A stretch of DNA of 64,000 nt from Agarivorans aestuarii. Lineage in GTDB: Bacteria > Pseudomonadota > Gammaproteobacteria > Enterobacterales > Celerinatantimonadaceae. Positions 60,123-64,000 of the stretch are shown piece by piece. The translations under genes and the position numbers were made by a program. Below the pieces are notes generated by a model, which saw nothing but the letters and a program-made list of their open reading frames with translations, had not been told where the DNA came from and ran no database searches. Position 1 is the first letter of the stretch. Each line of letters begins with the position of its first letter. Location: the NCBI RefSeq assembly GCF_019670125.1, contig NZ_AP023033.1, positions 1,849,001-1,913,000 of the forward strand. The letters run 5' to 3'.

Positions 60123-60264
60123 GAGAGCGAATAGTCTGGAAAGGAAAAGTCATCTGGATGTATTTCGTTAAATAGGTTTCGGACTGTTTAACTACGGGTG
60201 ACCTTAGCAATATTAGTATTTTAACTATTACAATAATATTATTTATACCTACAAGGAGGTTTAA

Positions 60265-62115
60265 ATGAAACCGTCTAAGCTGCTGCTAATCCCTATGAGC
60301 ACAACTTTTATGTTTGGTTGTTTTGAGGCGCCAGAAGTATACGTTCCGCCACCAGAGCCTACTTATGCTATCGAAAACACCGATTGGAATATCTCTAGCG
60401 AAACCTCGAATATCACAACGTCGTCGACTGAATACGCACAAATCTATAAGTTTGTAGATGATGTGTTAACTATCTATAGCTACGATGAAACTAACGACCT
60501 TTATACCTACACGACTCAATCTTACACTGTTTCAGAAACCACTATTGCCTATGGTGATGTAGACGGTACATATGTAGTTGATGATGCAGGTGCTCTTGCA
60601 ATTACTTACACTTTAAATGGAGTGGACTATAACGACTCCGGAGCAGAAGTAACCGACGAAACTATTTTGGCGGCTATTGCTGATGCAGAAAAAGAACAAA
60701 CGCCAGGTGTAGAAGTTCCAACTGCTGACTATGAGTGGGACTTTGCCGCTATCGACGCTGATGCTGCACAGGGCGATAAAGTATTGCAAATGAGTAAAGC
60801 CGACAACAACCCAAGAGCGGTTGTTGATGGCGCTGTGGATACGAATGGTGCTGTATCTATTTCTCAGTCTACTGAATCTGGTTCTTACGGTTATCACTAC
60901 ACTACCATGGATAGCACCACAGACCCTCTTGCCGCTATTGATGGTGTAATTTCAATGGAAATTACTTTTAAAGCTGATAGTGCCAGCTTTAATGCTGATC
61001 TTGGCCAAGATCTACAGTTGTTAGAAAACACTGATAGCAATACCGGTTGGAAAGTAGTTGTAAATAAAAGCACTTTGATACCTGAACTACGTATCTACAA
61101 TGGCGATGGTTCTACCAGCATAAAAGCCACTTCGGTTGTAGAGGACGATACCTACATGCACCTTGTTGCTACTTACGATGGAACAACGGCCAGCATTTAC
61201 ATTAACGGGGAGCTCGAAGGTACTGCTGAAGTAACTGACTATATTGCAAATACTAAAGAAGGCGACAAAGTATACGTTGGTGGCGGTTCTAACAGCTCTC
61301 AGAAAAACTTAGCTGGCGCTATTGATAGTGCAGCATTTTGGCTAGAGACCCTTTCAGCTGAGGAAGTTGCAGAGCGTGCAAAAGACTTTGGCTTTGGGGA
61401 TACCGATCCTGAGACGCCTACAGGCCCAACCGCTGATTTTGAGTGGGACTTTAGCAGCGTTGATGCAGCACCTTCAGAAGGTGCAAAAGTTTTACAAATG
61501 AGTAAAGCTGATGACAATGCAAGAGCTGTGGTTGATGGCGCAGTAGAAGCTGATGCAGCGGTGTCTATAACTCAAACCTCTGCTGATGGCTTGTTTGGTT
61601 ATCACTACACGATAATGGATTCAACTACCGATCCTTTAGCCGCTATCGATGGCGTTATCTCAATGGAGTTGGTATACAAGTCAACTAGCGCCAGCTTCAA
61701 TGCAGACCTTGGCCAAGATTTACAGCTACTTGAAAATACCGATAGTAATAAAGGTTGGAAGGTTGTTGTAAACAAGAGCACCTTGATCCCAGAGTTACGT
61801 ATCTATAATGGTGACGGCTCAACATCAGTTAAAGCAACTTCAGTACTAGAAGATGATACCTATACTCACCTTATAGCCACATATGATGGTACTACAGCAA
61901 GCATATATGTAGATGGTGTACTTGAAGGTACTGCTGAAATCACAGATTACATTGCAAACACCAAAGAAGGTGACAAAGTGTACATCGGTGGTGGTTCTAA
62001 CAGTTCGCAGAAAAACCTTGATGGCGCAATTGATAATGCAGCGTTCTGGTTATCAACGCTAACAGCTGAAGAAGTTGCGGCGCGAGCAGAAGCATATGGC
62101 TTTACTGCTAACTAG
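60265..62115 (+). CDS. Lipoprotein with two tandem LamG domains
   Basis: 616 residues. Lipoprotein signal at the N-terminus (STTFMFGCF, cysteine at 19), a region of about 115 residues with no recognised domain, then two near-identical LamG modules: unit 1 from about residue 153 (DNA 60721), unit 2 from about residue 389 (DNA 61429). Shared words include MDSTTDPLAAIDGVISME, GWKVVVNKSTLIPELRIYNG and YIANTKEGDKVY. LamG (laminin G/ConA-like) modules often bind glycans; an outer-membrane oligosaccharide-binding role would fit the neighbouring porin and reductase. The strong ribosome site AGGAGG precedes the ATG. Confidence 0.85.
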   Translation: MKPSKLLLIPMSTTFMFGCFEAPEVYVPPPEPTYAIENTDWNISSETSNITTSSTEYAQIYKFVDDVLTIYSYDETNDLYTYTTQSYTVSETTIAYGDVDGTYVVDDAGALAITYTLNGVDYNDSGAEVTDETILAAIADAEKEQTPGVEVPTADYEWDFAAIDADAAQGDKVLQMSKADNNPRAVVDGAVDTNGAVSISQSTESGSYGYHYTTMDSTTDPLAAIDGVISMEITFKADSASFNADLGQDLQLLENTDSNTGWKVVVNKSTLIPELRIYNGDGSTSIKATSVVEDDTYMHLVATYDGTTASIYINGELEGTAEVTDYIANTKEGDKVYVGGGSNSSQKNLAGAIDSAAFWLETLSAEEVAERAKDFGFGDTDPETPTGPTADFEWDFSSVDAAPSEGAKVLQMSKADDNARAVVDGAVEADAAVSITQTSADGLFGYHYTIMDSTTDPLAAIDGVISMELVYKSTSASFNADLGQDLQLLENTDSNKGWKVVVNKSTLIPELRIYNGDGSTSVKATSVLEDDTYTHLIATYDGTTASIYVDGVLEGTAEITDYIANTKEGDKVYIGGGSNSSQKNLDGAIDNAAFWLSTLTAEEVAARAEAYGFTAN

Positions 62116-62127
62116 TTGTTGCTAATC

Positions 62128-62163
62128 AATAAACCCTCACTACTTAGTATGAGAGGGTTTATT
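62128..62163. terminator. Hairpin after the LamG gene
   Basis: AATAAACCCTC (62128-62138) pairs with GAGGGTTTATT (62153-62163); 14-base loop. The T content of the right arm is modest, so it is a probable but not certain terminator. Confidence 0.65.
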
Positions 62164-62295
62164 AAAAGTTCTACTTCGGTGTTATACAACCACTCACTAT
62201 TGCTCAATTAGATATAAATGGAAACATCGCCGACCAGCAAGCTAGTTGAGATGCAATAGTCGAGAATTTGTAAATCGCTAACAATAGCAGTTCTA

Positions 62296-62327
62296 AAATG
62301 CACCTTACTATGGTGCATTTTTCTTTT
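62296..62327 (+). terminator. Second rho-independent terminator, without an upstream gene
   Basis: AAATGCACC (62296-62304), loop TTACTAT, GGTGCATTT (62312-62320), then more T. It lies 130 bases after the first hairpin and 310 bases before the KdgM start. Confidence 0.8.
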
Positions 62328-62554
62328 CCGTAAACGCTCTTCTAAAAGTAAATGTGTCGCCTTCGAAGGTTTACATGCTATCAAGACGTTCTAACACTTC
62401 GTAAAGCAATATAGCTACACCCTAAGTTAGCAATGTCGCCCACCTGCTTACTTGCCATATTATATTTTTCATTTGAATGGATTGTTGAATTAATGGACTG
62501 TAAAAAGTGATCCGTTAGACGTTTTGTTTCAACAGCAATGCTGATGATCACATT

Positions 62555-62602
62555 TTGAACGGTTTAGCCTACACAATGTATTAAAATGATATTGTAATAC
62601 AA
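62555..62602 (+). promoter_or_regulatory. Promoter and operator of the KdgM porin gene
   Basis: TTGAAC (62555-62560), 18-bp spacer, TATTAA (62579-62584), giving a start near 62591. The palindromic operator TTGTA-A-TACAA (62592-62602) sits on the predicted start site, where a bound repressor would block polymerase. Outer arms ACACAAT and ATTGTGT (62571-62577, 62606-62612) flank the site. Confidence 0.6.
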
Positions 62603-62631
62603 ATTATTGTGTTCAATGTAGAGTTATAAAC

Positions 62632-63312
62632 ATGAAATCATACAGTCTAGCAATGTTACTTAGTGGTGGTTGTTTACTGAGTGCGAACGTTCTCGCGACT
62701 TCAGTAGACTTTCGCCATGAGTACAAAAGTGATACCAAGCAGCATGCTAGCCGAGTAAAGATGGCCCATACCTTTGAAAATAATTTCTCTATGGCTTTAG
62801 AGCTTAAATTTAAAGGAGAAGAGGGCAAATTCATGGAAGACTTACAATCAAACGGATCTGAAATCGACCTTGGCTACCGCTATAAAATTAACGATCAATG
62901 GGCGCTAATTCCTGGTATGCCTATAGAGTTTGGTCAATCCGGTGCTACCTACAAACCGCAGCTCCGATTAACCTACACCCCAGAAAAGGTAAAGGGATTG
63001 TCATTAAGTGGCCGTTACCGACTTGACGTAAAACCGGGAGAAGATATTAAGAAGTATCGCCATCGCTATACCGCCAACATTGGATATAAGTATCAGCAAT
63101 GGACCTTTGGTCTAGAGGGTAACTATTACTATTCCGACAATTCTGAATATCACCTCTATAACAATGGCCGAACTAATTATGAAAACAACTTTACCATTCA
63201 TTACAGCATGGGCAGTTGGACGCCGTGGTTAGAGTTTGGTGATGTTTCAATTTCCGATCAATCTAGCCAACGAGAGTTAAGAAGCCGCATAGGCCTACGC
63301 TATAACTTCTAA
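62632..63312 (+). CDS. kdgM: KdgM-family oligosaccharide-specific porin
   Basis: 226 residues. Signal peptide ends NVLA (LSGGCLLSANVLA), followed by TSVDFRHEYKSDTKQHASRVKMAH, whose DFRHEYKSDTKQHASRVKMA is the KdgM-family N-terminus. KdgM/NanC proteins are 12-strand monomeric barrels that pass acidic oligosaccharides (oligogalacturonate, alginate or sialic-acid oligomers) across the outer membrane. The C-terminus ends RIGLRYNF with a terminal phenylalanine. Next gene encodes an SDR reductase, consistent with import and catabolism of uronic-acid oligomers. Confidence 0.9.
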   Translation: MKSYSLAMLLSGGCLLSANVLATSVDFRHEYKSDTKQHASRVKMAHTFENNFSMALELKFKGEEGKFMEDLQSNGSEIDLGYRYKINDQWALIPGMPIEFGQSGATYKPQLRLTYTPEKVKGLSLSGRYRLDVKPGEDIKKYRHRYTANIGYKYQQWTFGLEGNYYYSDNSEYHLYNNGRTNYENNFTIHYSMGSWTPWLEFGDVSISDQSSQRELRSRIGLRYNF

Positions 63313-63328
63313 AGTGTGATCTGCGCAT

Positions 63329-63370
63329 TTGTATTACAAATTATCAAGGTGTAATCTATTTGTATTACTA
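63329..63370 (+). promoter_or_regulatory. Pair of GntR/FadR-type operators before the SDR gene
   Basis: TTGTATTACAA (63329-63339, a perfect palindrome) and TTGTATTACTA (63360-63370). Centre-to-centre distance is 31 bp, about three helical turns, so two dimers could bind on one face. They lie 55-90 bases before the SDR start. Confidence 0.6.
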
Positions 63371-63422
63371 AAGAGGCCGTTGGCTCTCTAACATTACTTA
63401 ACCTTTAATTGAGAGTGTAGAT

Positions 63423-64000
63423 ATGTCTAATAAAGTTGCATTAATTACCGGAGCAACCGGTGGAATTGGTTTTCAAGTGGCAAAACGCTTAGGTGAAGAC
63501 GGCTATACCGTTGTTTTGAACGGTATCGAAGATGAAGCCGGCGCAGCACGCGTTGCTCAATTACAAGAATTAGGTATTGAAGCAGAATACTATAGCTTTG
63601 ACGTTACTGATGAAGTAGCTGTTACCAGCAACGTGACTAGAATTGGTGAAAAGTTTGGCAAAATTGACGTGCTGGTAAACAACGCCGGTGGCTTAGGCGG
63701 TCGTAGCCCAATGGAAGAAATGACCACGGAGTTCTACCGTTTTGTAATGGCCCTAAATTTAGATAGTGCATTCTTTGTATCGCGTGCTGCAATTCCATTC
63801 TTGAAGAAAGGTGAAAATGCTTCAATCATTAATTTCACCTCAAATGCAGGTTGGAATGCCGGTGGTCCGGGCGCAGGCATTTATGGTGTTTCAAAGGGTG
63901 CTGTACATACTTTAACTCGCGCTTTAGCCAAAGAGCTAGCGCCAGCGGGTATTCGTGTTAACGCAGTATCTCCTGGTACTATTGATACGCCATTCCACGC
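63423..64000 (+). CDS. SDR-family NAD(P)-dependent oxidoreductase, partial
   Basis: 192 residues to the right edge, no stop reached. Rossmann motif TGATGGIG (T9-G16), NNAGG after the third strand, and the catalytic Ser/Tyr/Lys region with NFTSNAGWN, Y154 and K158 (YGVSK). This is a classical SDR. Beside a KdgM porin and shared operators, a role as a uronate reductase, such as KduD or the DEH reductase of alginate breakdown, is likely but the substrate is inferred from context. GAGAG precedes the ATG. Confidence 0.85.
   Translation, partial: MSNKVALITGATGGIGFQVAKRLGEDGYTVVLNGIEDEAGAARVAQLQELGIEAEYYSFDVTDEVAVTSNVTRIGEKFGKIDVLVNNAGGLGGRSPMEEMTTEFYRFVMALNLDSAFFVSRAAIPFLKKGENASIINFTSNAGWNAGGPGAGIYGVSKGAVHTLTRALAKELAPAGIRVNAVSPGTIDTPFH

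Larger units (their letters stand above)
59047..60264. other. Long gene-poor region before the LamG lipoprotein gene
   Basis: About 1.2 kb without a full-size gene. It holds a possible coding fragment (59102-59227), a 28-residue membrane protein gene on the minus strand (59248-59334), operator motifs at 59680-59690 and 60043-60059, and a nine-residue leader frame at 60093-60122. The 930 bases from 59335 to 60264 hold no other gene that I can support. Confidence 0.5.
62164..62631. other. Intergenic region between the LamG and KdgM genes
   Basis: No reading frame called. A second terminator (62296-62327) lies within it, and the KdgM promoter/operator at 62555-62602. The 130 bases between the two terminators could be a small transcript (see findings). 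Confidence 0.45.

Noticed and set aside
1-64000. CRISPR arrays, tRNA or rRNA genes, insertion sequences, prophage or integrase genes
   Set aside because: No regularly spaced repeats, no tRNA-like cloverleaf or rRNA segments and no transposase or integrase motifs were recognised on either strand.

Overview
The window looks like chromosomal DNA of a marine gammaproteobacterium of the Alteromonadales/Vibrionales type, most likely Agarivorans or a close relative. This is an inference from gene content: a LuxO-like regulator end, a yeaG-yeaH-spoVR operon, csdA-csdE, nhaD, gsk, trmK, two VC_2705-family sodium/solute symporters, several c-di-GMP proteins, and at the right edge an outer-membrane KdgM porin plus an SDR reductase typical of uronic-acid oligosaccharide (alginate/pectin) use. 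No rRNA, tRNA, CRISPR array, insertion sequence or prophage was seen.

Layout. 1-5.2 kb: the end of a sigma-54 response regulator, a MerR regulator divergent from a thiopurine/tellurite methyltransferase gene with a textbook 19-bp-spacer MerR promoter, then an operon of a secreted LruC-domain protein, a lipoprotein and a GT4 glycosyltransferase. 5.3-11.2 kb: a small secreted peptide gene, then a DUF2946-like gene and a Nik/Dpp-type ABC importer (binding protein, two permeases, one fused double ATPase) behind a Zur-like box, so probably a metal or metal-chelate importer. 11.6-12.7 kb: a P-loop kinase and an isochorismatase-fold hydrolase. 12.8-20.8 kb: a polysaccharide cluster (four glycosyltransferases, Wzy/ligase, Wzx flippase, acetyltransferase) with a perfect 19-bp inverted repeat between its divergent ends. 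20.8-26 kb: yajD, a second EF-G, an S4 RNA-binding protein and a lipoprotein hydrolase.

26-27.1 kb is a decaying patch: a polysaccharide lyase gene interrupted by one in-frame TGA, and a chemoreceptor reduced to its ends. 27.5-33.3 kb carries c-di-GMP signalling: a PAS-GGDEF cyclase, then a tight TonB receptor / YfiR / GGDEF-EAL operon. 33.4-46 kb is mostly housekeeping and transport: gsk, trmK, a porin, a DUF4212-symporter pair, LysR, csdAE, a degenerate GGDEF membrane protein and nhaD. 46-50.8 kb is the yeaG-yeaH-spoVR stress operon. 50.8-59 kb has a candidate structured small RNA with promoter and terminator, a second symporter, a lipase-like protein paired with a small secreted cysteine-rich protein, an OprB-type porin, bfd, acuI and a LysR gene.

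59-64 kb appears to be the left edge of a uronate-oligosaccharide utilisation locus: a tandem-LamG lipoprotein, a KdgM porin and an SDR reductase running off the window. Five copies of the 11-mer TTGTATTACNA or a close variant (fitting the GntR/FadR pattern TnGTnnnACnA) lie in front of these genes. A sixth exact copy lies upstream of the decayed chemoreceptor and lyase genes at 27.18 kb, suggesting the pseudogenes once belonged to the same regulon.

All assignments are from reading the sequence and recalled family motifs; no database search was run.
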